DNA of 64,000 nucleotides from Sinorhizobium sojae CCBAU 05684. GTDB lineage: Bacteria > Pseudomonadota > Alphaproteobacteria > Rhizobiales > Rhizobiaceae. The notes below the pieces were generated by a model. That model worked only from the letters and a program-made list of their open reading frames with translations, made no database searches and was not told the origin of the DNA. Of this stretch, positions 18,568 through 27,077 are shown piece by piece (positions within the stretch are counted from its first letter, which is position 1; each line of letters begins with the position of its first letter). Position numbers and translations under genes: made by a program. The stretch covers positions 1,054,001 to 1,118,000 of the forward strand of contig NZ_CP023067.1 in NCBI RefSeq assembly GCF_002288525.1, written 5' to 3'.

Positions 18568-19443
18568 ATGCAGGTATCTCTCCGGACCGAACATATCGCG
18601 AAGCTCATCGAGGGGATCGCGCTTATACCCGGGCCGATGTTCGAAAGATTCGGCGGGAAGCTGATCGACGAGCATCTGCAAAGCAGGCTGAACCATCGAG
18701 GTCTCAACAACGCCAACGCCCCGGTAAGTGGAACGGTTGGTTCCTATAACGATGAAGGCACAGTCGCTGCTGTATATTCGGCGGAGAAAACGTACTTCAG
18801 TGGCGATTGGGATAAGCCCGTGAGGGACATCCTCCACGTTCTACGGGAGCATCCAGATGCACAAGACATCTACTTGCTGTCGTCGCAGGTGGCGCCGACA
18901 GGATCCATACCTTCTTTCGTCGGACGTGTGAAAGATTGGTTCGGATGGGGAGACCGAAAGGTCCATCTCTACGACGCCAGAAAGGTCGCGGAAATCATTG
19001 TTGACGATCTTCTCCTCTTGGACACCGCGACGCAAGCACTCGTCGAGCATCTCCCGGAACTGCAACGGATCCTAAACGCTAGTTTGGCAACTCTTACGCT
19101 GCCAGCAATAGACCCTGGCCGGGTAGCGCGTTCTGCAGTCAGCGAGGAGATTGGCCGCCGACTTGCAAATTTCCCCGTCATGTCGATCTCGGGCATCGGA
19201 GGGAGCGGCAAGTCAGATACAGCCGCCGCCTTCACCAATCATGCCGATGCATATCGAACCGTGATTTGGATACACGGACACGACCTCAAGGATATGACGG
19301 AACTATCGTCGATGCTCCTGAAGCGAGCGGGAGCCGAGATTAATGTCGCCGGCTTGCTGAAGGATTATCGTGGTCTCTTGGTCATCGATGATCTTCCTCC
19401 CACCATAGCTCTAGGACAAGCCACCTTAGCGTCGCGGCCGTGA
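18568..19443 (+). pseudogene. STAND-type NTPase, truncated
   Basis: The frame runs 18421-19443; I take the ATG at 18568 because its product (MQVSLRTEHIAKLIEGIALI) reads like a true N terminus, though no strong ribosome site precedes it. Residues about 80-170 resemble a nuclease-like or sensor N-terminal domain (DIYLLSSQ, VHLYDARKVAEIIVDDL). Then comes a P-loop GIGGSGKSDTAAAF near residue 209 and a Walker B LLVIDDL near 273. The ORF stops about 18 residues later, whereas STAND proteins need several hundred more residues for the rest of the NTPase and the sensor repeats. The IS66 element begins just after, so I infer the gene was cut by that insertion or a linked rearrangement. No downstream remainder is seen. 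Confidence 0.65.
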
Positions 19444-19628
19444 GCGATACGCCGTACCTTGCCGCCGTCGCGGCATCCGTTGTGAACCGATGCGTCTACT
19501 GCGCCGCCGTGCACGCATCGCGGTTCAACAATCTGACGAAGCGCACGGACGTATCCCCACGGTGACGGCCGTCTTGTGATGTGATGCCGAACATTGGAAG
19601 TCCTGGTGGTAGCACTGGGAGTAGTCCT

Positions 19629-20021
19629 ATGACGAAGCAGCATATTGAGGTGATCACGTCGGTCGAGCGTCGCCGGCATTGGTCTCGCGAAGAGAAAGAA
19701 CGGCTGGTAGCGGCGGCGTTAGAGCCTGGAACCGTTGTTTCGGATGTGGCGCGCTCGGCCGGGATTCATGTCAGTCAGCTATTCCGGTGGCGCAAAGAGC
19801 TCTGCCAAATGTCAGCGCCGTCCGTGCCTCCATTCATTCCGATTGAGGTCGTCGCGGCGTTGCCAGCGCCTGATCCTTTGGAGACGACACCGGCACCACG
19901 GGCGCGCAAGAAGCCAAGTATCGTGACGATCGAGCTTGGCCGCGGCCGGCGCATTCGAGTGGAGAGTGATGTTGACACCGAAGCTCTGGGCCGCATCCTC
20001 GATGTCGTGGAACGGCGATGA
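19629..20021 (+). CDS. tnpA: IS66 accessory protein TnpA
   Basis: Encodes 130 residues from the ATG at 19629. The N-terminal half is a helix-turn-helix of the transposase-8 type: SREEKERLVAAALEPGTVVS, then DVARSAGIHVSQLFRWRKEL. The rest is a Pro-rich linker and a short beta segment. IS66 TnpA is needed for transposition, probably through DNA binding. An upstream in-frame GTG at 19581 is possible but less likely. Its stop overlaps the tnpB start (ATGA). Confidence 0.9.
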   Translation: MTKQHIEVITSVERRRHWSREEKERLVAAALEPGTVVSDVARSAGIHVSQLFRWRKELCQMSAPSVPPFIPIEVVAALPAPDPLETTPAPRARKKPSIVTIELGRGRRIRVESDVDTEALGRILDVVERR

Positions 20022-20365
20022 TCCCGGTTCCGAGCGGCGTAAAGGTCTGGCTGGCGACGGGCTATACGGACATGCGGAGGGGATTTCCTGGCCTGTCGCT
20101 GATGGTGCAGGAGACACTGAAGCGTGATCCGCATAGCGGCCATTTGTTCTGCTTCCGCGGCAGGAAGGGCGGCCTAATCAAGGTGATCTGGCACGACGGC
20201 CAGGGTGCCTGCCTGTTCACGAAGAAGCTTGAGCGCGGCCGCTTTATCTGGCCGTCAGCGGCCGACGGCACGGTGGTGATCACGCCGGCGCAGCTCGGCT
20301 ATCTGCTCGAAGGAATCGACTGGCGAATGCCGCAAAAAACCTGGCGTCCGAGCTCTGCTGGATAG
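20018..20365 (+). CDS. tnpB: IS66 accessory protein TnpB
   Basis: Encodes 115 residues, the usual size for IS66 Orf2 (IS66 TnpB). Family pattern visible: GVKVWLATGYTDMRRGFPGL at the start, then FCFRGRKGGLIKVIWHDGQG and the C-terminal motif ITPAQLGYLLEGIDW. Its ATG overlaps the stop of tnpA, so the two are translationally coupled. Its exact biochemical role in transposition is not known. Confidence 0.92.
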   Translation: MIPVPSGVKVWLATGYTDMRRGFPGLSLMVQETLKRDPHSGHLFCFRGRKGGLIKVIWHDGQGACLFTKKLERGRFIWPSAADGTVVITPAQLGYLLEGIDWRMPQKTWRPSSAG

Positions 20366-20410
20366 TGGAAATGGCTGGAAAGGTCGGAGCGAATATGATT
20401 CCATCTCGCC

Positions 20411-22047
20411 ATGACCGATGCGGCCGATCAGCTTCCCGACGACCTTGCCAGCGCGCATGCGATGATCCTCGCCGAGCGCGCGGCACGCCGTGAAGCCGAG
20501 GCCGTTGCTGCCCGAGCCCAGGCAGTGAACTCGCATTCGGATGCGCTGATTGCCAGGTTGAGGCTGGAGATCGAGAAGCTCAAGCGCGACATTCATGGCA
20601 GCCGCTCGGAGCGCAAGGCGCGGCTTCTTGAGCAGATGGAATTGCAGCTCGAAGAGTTGGAGGCGGACGCCAGCCAGGACGAATTGGCCGCTGAACTGGC
20701 GGCACGATCCTCGACGGTTCGGGCCTTCGAGCGCAAGCGTCCATCGCGCAAGCCGTTTCCGGAGCACCTGCCGCGCGAACGCGTCGTCATTGCTCCGCCA
20801 ACAAGCTGCCCATGCTGCGGCTCGGCCAAGCTGGCGAAACTGGGCGAGGACATTGCCGAGACGCTGGAAGTGATCCCGCGCCAGTGGAAGGTCATCCAGA
20901 CGGTGCGCGAGAAGTTCTCCTGCCGCGAATGCGAGAAGATCGCCCAGCCACCGGCCCCTTTCCATGTGACGCCGCGCGGTTTTGCAGGGCCAAACCTGCT
21001 GGCGATGATCCTGTTTGAGAAGTTCGGCCAGCATCAACCGCTGAACCGGCAAAGTGAACGCTATGCCCGCGAGGGTGTCGACCTCAGCCTCTCGACGCTT
21101 GCCGACCAGGTGGGGCTTGCGCCGCGGTCTTGAAGCCCTTGCACGGATTGATCGAGGCGCATGTGCTGACCGCCGAGCGTCTACATGGCGATGACACGAC
21201 CGTGCCGATCCTGGCGAAGGGCAAGACCGATACCGGGCGGATTTGGACCTATGTCAGGGACGATCGGCCGTTCAGCGGAACGTCGCCGCCAGCCGCCCTC
21301 TACTATGCCTCCCGCGATCGGCGGCAGGAACATCCCGAGCGCCATCTAAAGACCTTCACCGGCATTCTGCAGGCCGACGCCTATGGCGGCTACAACCCGC
21401 TCTTCAAAATGGACCGCGATTCTGGTCCGCTGACCCAGGCATTGTGCTGGTCGCATTCGCGTCGCAAGTTCTTCGTGCTTGCCGACATCGCCACCAACGC
21501 CAAACGGGGAAAGAACGCCACGCCGATCTCGCCGGTGGCGCTCGAGGCCGTGAAACGGATCGATGCCCTGTTCGATATCGAGCGTGACATCAATCGTCTC
21601 GCTGCAAGTGAAAGACTGGCGCGACGCCAGCGGGACAGCCGTCGTCTTGTCGAAGAGCTTGAGGCCTGGATGCGGGCCGAGCGGACAAAGCTGTCGCGCA
21701 GCTCTCCGGTCGCCGAGCCGATCGACTACATGCTAAAGCGCTGGGAGGGCTTTACGTCCTTCCTGGGCGACGGTCGGATTTGCCTGACCAACAATGCCGC
21801 CGAACGCGCTCTGCGCGGCTTCGCTCTCGGCAGGAAGTCGTGGCTGTTTGCGGGTTCTGATCGTGGTGCTGATCGCGCCGCCTTCATGGCGACGATGATC
21901 ATGACGGCCAAGCTCAACGACGTCGATCCGCAGGCTTGGCTTGCCGACGTTCTCGCGCGTATCGCTGACACGCCGACAACAAAGCTTGCAGAGCTGCTGC
22001 CGTGGAATTGGACAGGTCCGCGGCCTATGATGGCTTTGGCATCATGA
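20411..22047 (+). pseudogene. tnpC: IS66 transposase TnpC, frameshifted
   Basis: Two frames together make a full-length IS66 DDE transposase. The first, 20411-21133, holds the coiled N terminus, the CPCCG...CRECEK zinc-binding region and the start of the catalytic domain, and stops after TLADQVGLAPRS. The second, 21130-22047, continues with HGDDTTVPIL, the catalytic ADAYGGYNPLF region, CWSHSRRKF, and TNNAAERALRGFALGRKSW. The normal reading at the join would be about DQVGACAAVLKP; loss of one G in the G run at 21112-21115 explains the shift. The shift would inactivate the enzyme unless ribosomes slip there. Confidence 0.85.
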
Positions 22048-22655
22048 CCGTCGATCGCATCGCCAGGCTACATATCCAACTCGACGATATCGAGCCTTTG
22101 ATCTGGCGCAGGGTCGAGGTTCCACTCACGATGAGCTTGAAGGGGCTCCACGATGTCATTCAGGCCGTGATGCTGTTCGAGGATTATCATCTGTTCGAGT
22201 TCGAGGCTGGTGGGCGATGTTACGATGTGCCGGATCCAGAAGACCTCTACGAACGCAAAACCTTTGCTGCTCGCAACGTCCGCATAGCGGCACTCATCGA
22301 GCGTGGGATCGCGACCTTTAGCTACACCTATGACTTTGGTGATAACTGGCGGCACACTATCACGGTCGAGGCAGTGGAGGATGGAAACCCCAGCATCGAA
22401 TATCCGCGCTTCATCGATGGTGAGCGCAGAGCGCCGCCGGAAGATGTTGGCAGCACCTCGGGGTTCGAGGAATTCCTGAACGTCATGGCGAAGCCACGGC
22501 ATGCGCAGCATCGAGAGTTCGTGCGTTGGTATGGTGGCCGCTTCGACCCAGAAGATTTAAGCGTTGATATCATTCAAGACCGTGTCGCTAAAATTGCCCG
22601 CCGTCGGACACTTGGAAAAGCTGGATTTGCGAAGAGCCAAAACCAGCAGCACTGA
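22044..22655 (+). CDS. plasmid pRiA4b ORF-3-like protein (IS66 passenger)
   Basis: Encodes 203 residues from the ATG at 22044, which overlaps the tnpC stop. It matches the pRiA4b ORF-3 family: IHIQLDDIEP-like start, then LIWRRVEVP, LHDVIQAVM, FSYTYDFGDNWRHTITVE, and a C terminus with GGRFDPEDL. The family is frequent in rhizobia, is related to an accessory protein of IS1096-type elements, and often rides in IS66 elements. Its function is unknown. The overlap with tnpC supports membership in the element. Confidence 0.85.
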   Translation: MTVDRIARLHIQLDDIEPLIWRRVEVPLTMSLKGLHDVIQAVMLFEDYHLFEFEAGGRCYDVPDPEDLYERKTFAARNVRIAALIERGIATFSYTYDFGDNWRHTITVEAVEDGNPSIEYPRFIDGERRAPPEDVGSTSGFEEFLNVMAKPRHAQHREFVRWYGGRFDPEDLSVDIIQDRVAKIARRRTLGKAGFAKSQNQQH

Positions 22656-22684
22656 CCAAATCTGAAAACACAGAACGAGGCATC

Positions 22685-22975
22685 ATGGGCTACCGCAACT
22701 CTGCCCTCTACACCCTGAAATATGTCGCCGCGATGCTTGATGAGGACGAAGACTTCTTGCGAGAATGTTCGATTGAGATGTTCTCTGAAGATGGCTGCTT
22801 GTGGGCATATGATGACTATCCGGCCTCGGAGCTCAGCGAGCACATCATCTTGTTCACCCAAGTGGGGATCGAAAACCTTCAACAGATTATCCGCAATCTT
22901 CGCGGAATTGGCGACCCGCCATCGAAACCAGTGGCAGAAAGAAATCGCAAAAAGCCTCGGCTACTGCGGTCCTGA
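22685..22975 (+). CDS. small IS66-associated hypothetical protein
   Basis: Encodes 96 residues, 29 bases after the previous gene, with a GAGG site before the ATG. The first 75 residues look like a folded acidic protein (LDEDEDFLRECSIEMFSEDG). The last 15 (KPVAERNRKKPRLLRS) are basic, and an alternative frame there continues as WQKEIAKSLGYCGPD, so the 3' end may be shifted. No family recognised. Its position points to a second passenger of the IS66 element. Confidence 0.5.
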   Translation: MGYRNSALYTLKYVAAMLDEDEDFLRECSIEMFSEDGCLWAYDDYPASELSEHIILFTQVGIENLQQIIRNLRGIGDPPSKPVAERNRKKPRLLRS

Positions 22976-23235
22976 CCGGATGGTTACGCACGGACGTCAT
23001 CGACGCCGTCTTCGCCGACGGACTCGATGCTGAACTCGACGAGCATCTCCAGGCAATCTTCGACTTCTCGGCGCGGCTGTCGACGACGCCGCCGGAGGCG
23101 ACGGAGTCCGATGCGCAGGCGCTGACGGACGTCGGTTTCTCCGAGTTGGAGTGTCTCGATCTCGTTCTCTCGTCTGCGATCTTCGGTTGGGCGAACCGGC
23201 TAATGCATACGCTCGGTGAGCCGCTGGCGGACTGA
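22966..23235 (+). pseudogene. AhpD-like (CMD) peroxidase-related protein, C-terminal remnant
   Basis: In the frame ending at the TGA 23233-23235, about 80 residues read as the C-terminal part of a carboxymuconolactone-decarboxylase-type peroxidase-related enzyme: IFDFSARLSTTPPEATESDA, ALTDVGFSELECLDLVLSSA and NRLMHTLGEPL. No start codon or ribosome site precedes it, and the catalytic CxxC half of the domain is missing. The gene was probably cut when the IS66 element or a deletion came in on its left side. Confidence 0.6.
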
Positions 23236-23993
23236 ATATGATACGAACCGTGACCGCAGGCGCCGGTCTGCGCTTGTCACGCATCATCTGCAGCGCAGCG
23301 ATGAGATCGTCACGTTGAGTCCGGCCGTCCGAGAACAGAGCGACGGCCAGTTTGGAGATCATGGGTCTCCCGCCGGGCCAAGTTGCGGCGCATGACGAAG
23401 GCGCATGGCTGTTGCCCAGACATTCAACCACGATTCCACATATTGGTTAAGGGCTGGGGGAGACGACGGGCATTTCATCTTCCAGCTCGAGCAAGTGACC
23501 GAGCCTGGCCCCTCGCTATCTCGCTAATAACTCCCTGCGTTCGTGCTTCGTTATCGCATCCGATGTCGTAGGAGAGGCATCACCCGGCGCTGACAACTCT
23601 GTATCCGGATGGCCTGTTTTGGCCGGTCCAGTCGTTCCCGCCACGGTTCATGAACGACCGCTGTGCGCCCCATTTCAGTCCTTGAGGATAGACGTTAAAC
23701 GCCCCGGAAGCGGACGGTCCGGTTTCCTCGCCGCCTCCAGTAGCGATCAGAGCGCCGGCGGCCGTGTCGGTTACATTTGACCGGTCGAATGCGGGGATAT
23801 CTGAATTTTAAGCTACCCGTACACGATCCAAGTGTGGTTTGTTTCACGCCCAGGGCGATCGGACTCGCCCATCATGCCGACAACGCCGAGCGGCCATCAA
23901 GAGACGAGATAAACTTAATGATGGGCCTTCACTGCGATCGTTGAAAGCCACTTTAGCGGACATCCGGGGCTTAGGATTTCCACCAAACCGCGA
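23236..23993. other. degenerate DNA with a possible gene fragment
   Basis: About 760 bases without an intact gene. On the minus strand, 23580-23805 reads as about 75 plausible residues with no start (includes GALIATGGGEETGPSAS, GAFNVYPQGLKWG and SFMNRGGNDWTG), ending at the TGA 23580-23582. A second short protein-like run, MISKLAVALFSDGRTQRDDL, starts on the minus strand near 23362. I recognise neither. Both may be remnants left by rearrangement. Confidence 0.3.
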
Positions 23994-24320
23994 ACGCATC
24001 TCGGTAGTCGAAGGGGGCGATGGATAGTCGTGTTTGCTGATGTGAACCAACGCTAAGCGCGCCGTTAGTCTGGGTGTCTCCGAAAGATCGAAGTCGAGTA
24101 CCTCTCCAAGCCGAGAGGGAGCCTTAAAGTCGATTTCGAGCGATGCTACTGGGATTGCGCTTTCCAACTCCCCCATGGATCCTCGCGAAATCGATGCCGA
24201 CGACATCTGCGAACCAGTCTTCGACGGTCGCTTTAATCATTTCACGTAGCGCGGATAGAATACGATCCCGGCGGGATCACAGTACGGGAACCGAACGAGT
24301 TCATTTCGTTGGGATATTCG
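23994..24320 (-). pseudogene. acyl-CoA thioesterase (4HBT fold), frameshifted remnant
   Basis: Three minus-strand frames in succession spell a hotdog-fold thioesterase: LVRFPYCDPAGIVFYPRYV (about 24305-24245), then MIKATVEDWFADVVGIDFAR (starting 24241), then LEIDFKAPSRLGEVLDFDL (about 24150-24090) running to LVHISKHDY. The DPAG motif with the catalytic Asp and the FKAPSRLG stretch are hallmarks of the 4-hydroxybenzoyl-CoA thioesterase family. At least two frameshifts, and the loss of the expected C terminus, make it non-functional. It lies just after the glycerate kinase gene and may once have belonged to the leftward metabolic operon. Confidence 0.65.
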
Positions 24321-24336
24321 GCGTCTCCTTCAAAAC

Positions 24337-25593
24337 CTAGGACACCAAGATCGCCCGGAAATCGTTGACGTTCGTGCCGGTGGGCCCGCAGACGAACAGA
24401 TCTCCCACGGCTTCGAAGGCAGTCCATGCGTCATTGTTCATAAGATGGTTTTCGGCGCGGATACCACGATCGAGCATTCGGTCGATGGTCCCGCTGTCCA
24501 CGAACGCTCCGGCGTTGTCCTCGCTTCCGTCTATCCCATCGGTGTCCGCAGCGAGAGCGTGCACCCGATCGGTCGAAGAGATGGAAAGGGCGAGGGAAAG
24601 AAGAAACTCGGTGTTTCGTCCTCCCTTTCCCTTACCCTTCACGGTCACCGTCGTTTCGCCTCCGGAGAGGAGGACGACCGGGCGCGCGAATGGTCGGGCG
24701 TTGTTTTCGATCTCTCTGGCAAGAGCGGCGTGAAACGCACCGGCCTCACGCGCCTCTCCCTCGAGGGAGTCCGACAGTATTACTGCGGGGATACCGATCC
24801 TCTCGGAAGCAGCGGCGGCGGCCTCCAATGAGACCTTCGCCGATGCCACAACGCTCACCGTGTTTCCTTCGAACGCGCGATCGTCGGGCAAGGGAGCAGG
24901 CTTAGGCGAGCGAATGTGGTCGATAATGCGGGGAGGAACTTCAATTCCGTACCGATTGATCATAGCCAATGCGTCTTGGGGCGTGCTGAAGCTCGGTATC
25001 GTAGGGCCTGAGGACACGAGCGCCGCTTCGTCTCCGGGAATGTCCGAAACGACGAGCGATACGACCCTTGCAGGATATGCCGCGGCCGCCAGTCTGCCAC
25101 CCTTGATCCTGGAGAATTGCTTCCGGATCGAGTTCATTGCAGAAATCGGCGCCCCCGACTTGAGCAGTGCTTCGTTCAAAGCGATTTCATCCGCGAGGTC
25201 GAATCCTTCCGGTGGGGCTGGAAGCAATGCCGACCCGCCGCCGCAAATGAGCGCGATAACTAGATCGTCCGGGGTCAGGTCACTGACCAATTCAAGCATT
25301 CGCTGCGAGGCGAGCAGTCCTGCATCGTCGGGAACGGGATGTGAGGCCTCGAGAACCTGAATGCGCTCGCATTCGGTGCCATAGCCGTACCGCGTCACGA
25401 CTGCGCCTTCGAGTGTGCTCGGCCATAGTTTTTCCAGAGCACGTGCAAGCTGAGCGGACCCTTTCCCGGCTCCCACGACGACGGTCCGCCCGCGAGGCAC
25501 TTCGGGAAGAAAAGCGCGCATGCAGTGATCCGGATTTGCGGCCTCCACTGCGGCGTCGAAGAGGGTCACGAGGAATGTTCTATGGTCCTGCAT
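24337..25593 (-). CDS. glycerate 2-kinase (MOFRL family)
   Basis: Encodes 418 residues, normal for the family. It converts glycerate to 2-phosphoglycerate with ATP, feeding lower glycolysis; older annotations call it hydroxypyruvate reductase TtuD. Seen: GAGKGSAQLARALE near residue 42, CGGGSALLPAPPEG near 117, SDIPGD near 195, GKGKGGRNTEFLLSLAL near 325, ADTDGIDGSEDNAG near 352 and the closing GPTGTNVNDFRAI. It is the last gene of a leftward operon with a LacI regulator gene and a small isomerase-like gene (gaps 11 and 19 bases). Its presence implies that the pathway in this block yields glycerate or a precursor such as tartronate semialdehyde. Confidence 0.9.
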   Translation of the reverse strand: MQDHRTFLVTLFDAAVEAANPDHCMRAFLPEVPRGRTVVVGAGKGSAQLARALEKLWPSTLEGAVVTRYGYGTECERIQVLEASHPVPDDAGLLASQRMLELVSDLTPDDLVIALICGGGSALLPAPPEGFDLADEIALNEALLKSGAPISAMNSIRKQFSRIKGGRLAAAAYPARVVSLVVSDIPGDEAALVSSGPTIPSFSTPQDALAMINRYGIEVPPRIIDHIRSPKPAPLPDDRAFEGNTVSVVASAKVSLEAAAAASERIGIPAVILSDSLEGEAREAGAFHAALAREIENNARPFARPVVLLSGGETTVTVKGKGKGGRNTEFLLSLALSISSTDRVHALAADTDGIDGSEDNAGAFVDSGTIDRMLDRGIRAENHLMNNDAWTAFEAVGDLFVCGPTGTNVNDFRAILVS

Positions 25594-25612
25594 GGCTGGC
25601 TTTCGAAGGTTA

Positions 25613-25894
25613 TTAGGGATTGAATCCTGCGTATGGCTTCAGGGGAATGATATCGAAATCGATCATGCCGGCAGCGGCGAGCGGAAGCGTTGCAAGGTTT
25701 TTCCGCACCGCATCGATGTCCTCCGCTTCCACGATCTGGCATGCACCGGGTTGGTCTCCGCGATGCCAGATCTGTCGCGTAAAACCGGCGCTGTAGAGTT
25801 CGCGCGCTCTCGCACCCTCAAGAGGGACCATGGGTTCAAAATCGGTGTCTGCGAATTTTTCGGTGAGGCGACGGGAAATCACGAGAAACTGCAA
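25613..25894 (-). CDS. muconolactone isomerase-like small protein
   Basis: Encodes 93 residues from a TTG start at 25894, which follows AGGACGG at good spacing. The size and pattern match the muconolactone delta-isomerase fold, a ferredoxin-like dimeric alpha-beta barrel: MQFLVISRRL at the start, ARELYSAGFTRQIWHRGDQP in the middle and LATLPLAAAGMIDFDIIPL near the end. True muconolactone isomerases act in catechol breakdown; many relatives have unknown substrates. No other gene of the beta-ketoadipate pathway is nearby, so another role in this catabolic block is likelier. Confidence 0.75.
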   Translation of the reverse strand: MQFLVISRRLTEKFADTDFEPMVPLEGARARELYSAGFTRQIWHRGDQPGACQIVEAEDIDAVRKNLATLPLAAAGMIDFDIIPLKPYAGFNP

Positions 25895-25905
25895 GATCGA
25901 CCGTC

Positions 25906-26934
25906 CTATCGAGCTATTGGGGCGGTGCTGGCACGCACGACGAGCCGGAGCGGAAGCTCGCGCTGTCGCATGTGCTGTCGCTGTGTGCTCGAAGCCAACA
26001 AGTAGTCGCCAGCGATCGTTCCCATTTCCCGTGCGGGAACTTCAACGGTCGTCAGGTCGGGCGTGGTCAGTTCCGCAATCTCGAGATTGTCGAATCCAAG
26101 CACTGAGATATCGCCTGGCACTGCGATCGCGTTCTCGTGACAATACTTTATAACGCCCGCAGCGATGATGTCGCTGCCACAGAAGATGGCTGTAGGCCGG
26201 CCAGGTCTCTCCATCAGGCGCTTCATCGCGTTGCGTCCGCCTTCAATTTTATAGGCGGACTCCAAGACCGCCACGCCAGCCTTCGCGATCCCGTTCCTTT
26301 CCACCTCCGCGACGAATCCATCGCGTCGAGCTGCAGCCCGGTCGTTGTTCTCGGTGATGCCGGCGATCATCGCGACGCGCGTATGGCCAAGATCGAGAAG
26401 GTACCTCGCTGCCATCCTGCCAGCCTTCTCGTTGTCAAAACCGATGGCGGCGCCCACGTCGGTCGATGCCGAGGTGTATGTGAAAACGTAGGCGATGTTC
26501 CGCTGTTCGAGCAGGGCGATTGTCTCGGGGCGATGGATGGTGCCAACAAGAACGATGGCTTCAACCCCTCGCTCTACAAGCAGTCGGACCTGCTCATATT
26601 CCATGTCGATATCGTAACCGGAGGTGCTGACGATGATCGAGACATCTTTTTCCGCCAGCCTCGCCTGCAGGGAGTTCATCATCGTTGCGTAGATCGCGTG
26701 ATCCAGGGTTGGAATGACGGCGCCGACCAATCTGGATCGGGTTGACCTTAGGGCTCTTGCTGGCCCATTCGGAACGTAGCCAAGTTCCATGGCGGCCTTT
26801 AGAACTTTTTCCCGCACATGGAGGCCGACCTTGGGGTTGTTGTTGAGGACGCGCGATACCGTGGCCGGAGAGCAGCCGGCCTTTTTAGCCACGTCTCCGA
26901 TTTTCGTATCCAGGCGATCCGTATCGATGGTCAC
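25906..26934 (-). CDS. LacI-family transcriptional regulator
   Basis: Encodes about 342 residues from the GTG at 26934, preceded by GGGAGAGG; the frame is open to 26994, but those residues do not look native. The N-terminal helix-turn-helix is IGDVAKKAGCSPATVSRVLN, followed by the hinge region and a periplasmic-binding-protein-like sugar-sensing domain (GAVIPTLDHAIYATMMNSLQ onward, FDNEKAGRMAARYLLDLGHT, GFDNLEIAELTTPDLTTVEV). It is divergent from the CoA-transferase gene and leads the glycerate kinase operon. The likely operators are the sites at 26956-26976, 27042-27057 and 29121-29136. Most such regulators repress until a sugar-like inducer binds. Confidence 0.92.
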   Translation of the reverse strand: MTIDTDRLDTKIGDVAKKAGCSPATVSRVLNNNPKVGLHVREKVLKAAMELGYVPNGPARALRSTRSRLVGAVIPTLDHAIYATMMNSLQARLAEKDVSIIVSTSGYDIDMEYEQVRLLVERGVEAIVLVGTIHRPETIALLEQRNIAYVFTYTSASTDVGAAIGFDNEKAGRMAARYLLDLGHTRVAMIAGITENNDRAAARRDGFVAEVERNGIAKAGVAVLESAYKIEGGRNAMKRLMERPGRPTAIFCGSDIIAAGVIKYCHENAIAVPGDISVLGFDNLEIAELTTPDLTTVEVPAREMGTIAGDYLLASSTQRQHMRQRELPLRLVVRASTAPIAR

Positions 26935-26955
26935 ATGCCTCTCCCGCGTCTTCCT

Positions 26956-26976
26956 GTGAAAACGATTTATTGCACG
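26956..26976. promoter_or_regulatory. probable LacI-family operator near lacI start
   Basis: TGTGAAAACGATTTATTGCAC shares the core GAAAACGATTT with the two stronger sites at 27042 and 29121. It lies about 20 bases before the lacI start, so binding here would allow autoregulation. Confidence 0.5.
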
Positions 26977-27020
26977 CGAACACTCGAAATGCAAGAATTA
27001 TAGGACTTGTGAGAGGGCCA

Positions 27021-27057
27021 TTGACACGAATGTGAAATTCTGAGAAAACGATTTCAC
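27021..27057 (+). promoter_or_regulatory. promoter and LacI-family operator before CoA-transferase gene
   Basis: A perfect TTGACA -35-like hexamer (27021-27026) is followed by the operator GAGAAAACGATTTCAC (27042-27057), an imperfect dyad around a central CG, as usual for LacI-family sites. In addition GTGAAAT (27032-27038) and ATTTCAC (27051-27057) form perfect 7-base arms. No clear -10 box is visible. A bound regulator would cover the promoter. The site lies about 20 bases before the start of the rightward operon. Confidence 0.6.
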
Positions 27058-27077
27058 GAACGCACGGGAGGAAACGC

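Larger units (their letters stand above)
19440..22985 (+). mobile_element. IS66-family insertion sequence with passenger genes
   Basis: Contains the IS66 trio tnpA, tnpB and tnpC in order with overlapping or close starts, followed by two extra genes (a pRiA4b ORF-3-like gene and a small gene). I could not fix the ends: a GTGAGC sequence near 19439 and a GTTAC near 22985 are in the right places, but they do not form a convincing inverted repeat. The limits are set by where the neighbouring genes lose their reading: the STAND gene on the left and the AhpD-like remnant on the right. The element is probably inactive on its own because tnpC is frameshifted. Confidence 0.7.

Noticed and set aside
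20255..21052. 265-residue minus-strand ORF in the IS66 element
   Set aside because: Antisense to tnpB and tnpC; no motif.
23383..24027. Small plus-strand ORFs in the 23.4-24.0 kb region
   Set aside because: No start sites and Arg/Ser-rich composition; protein-like readings in this region are on the minus strand and are fragments.
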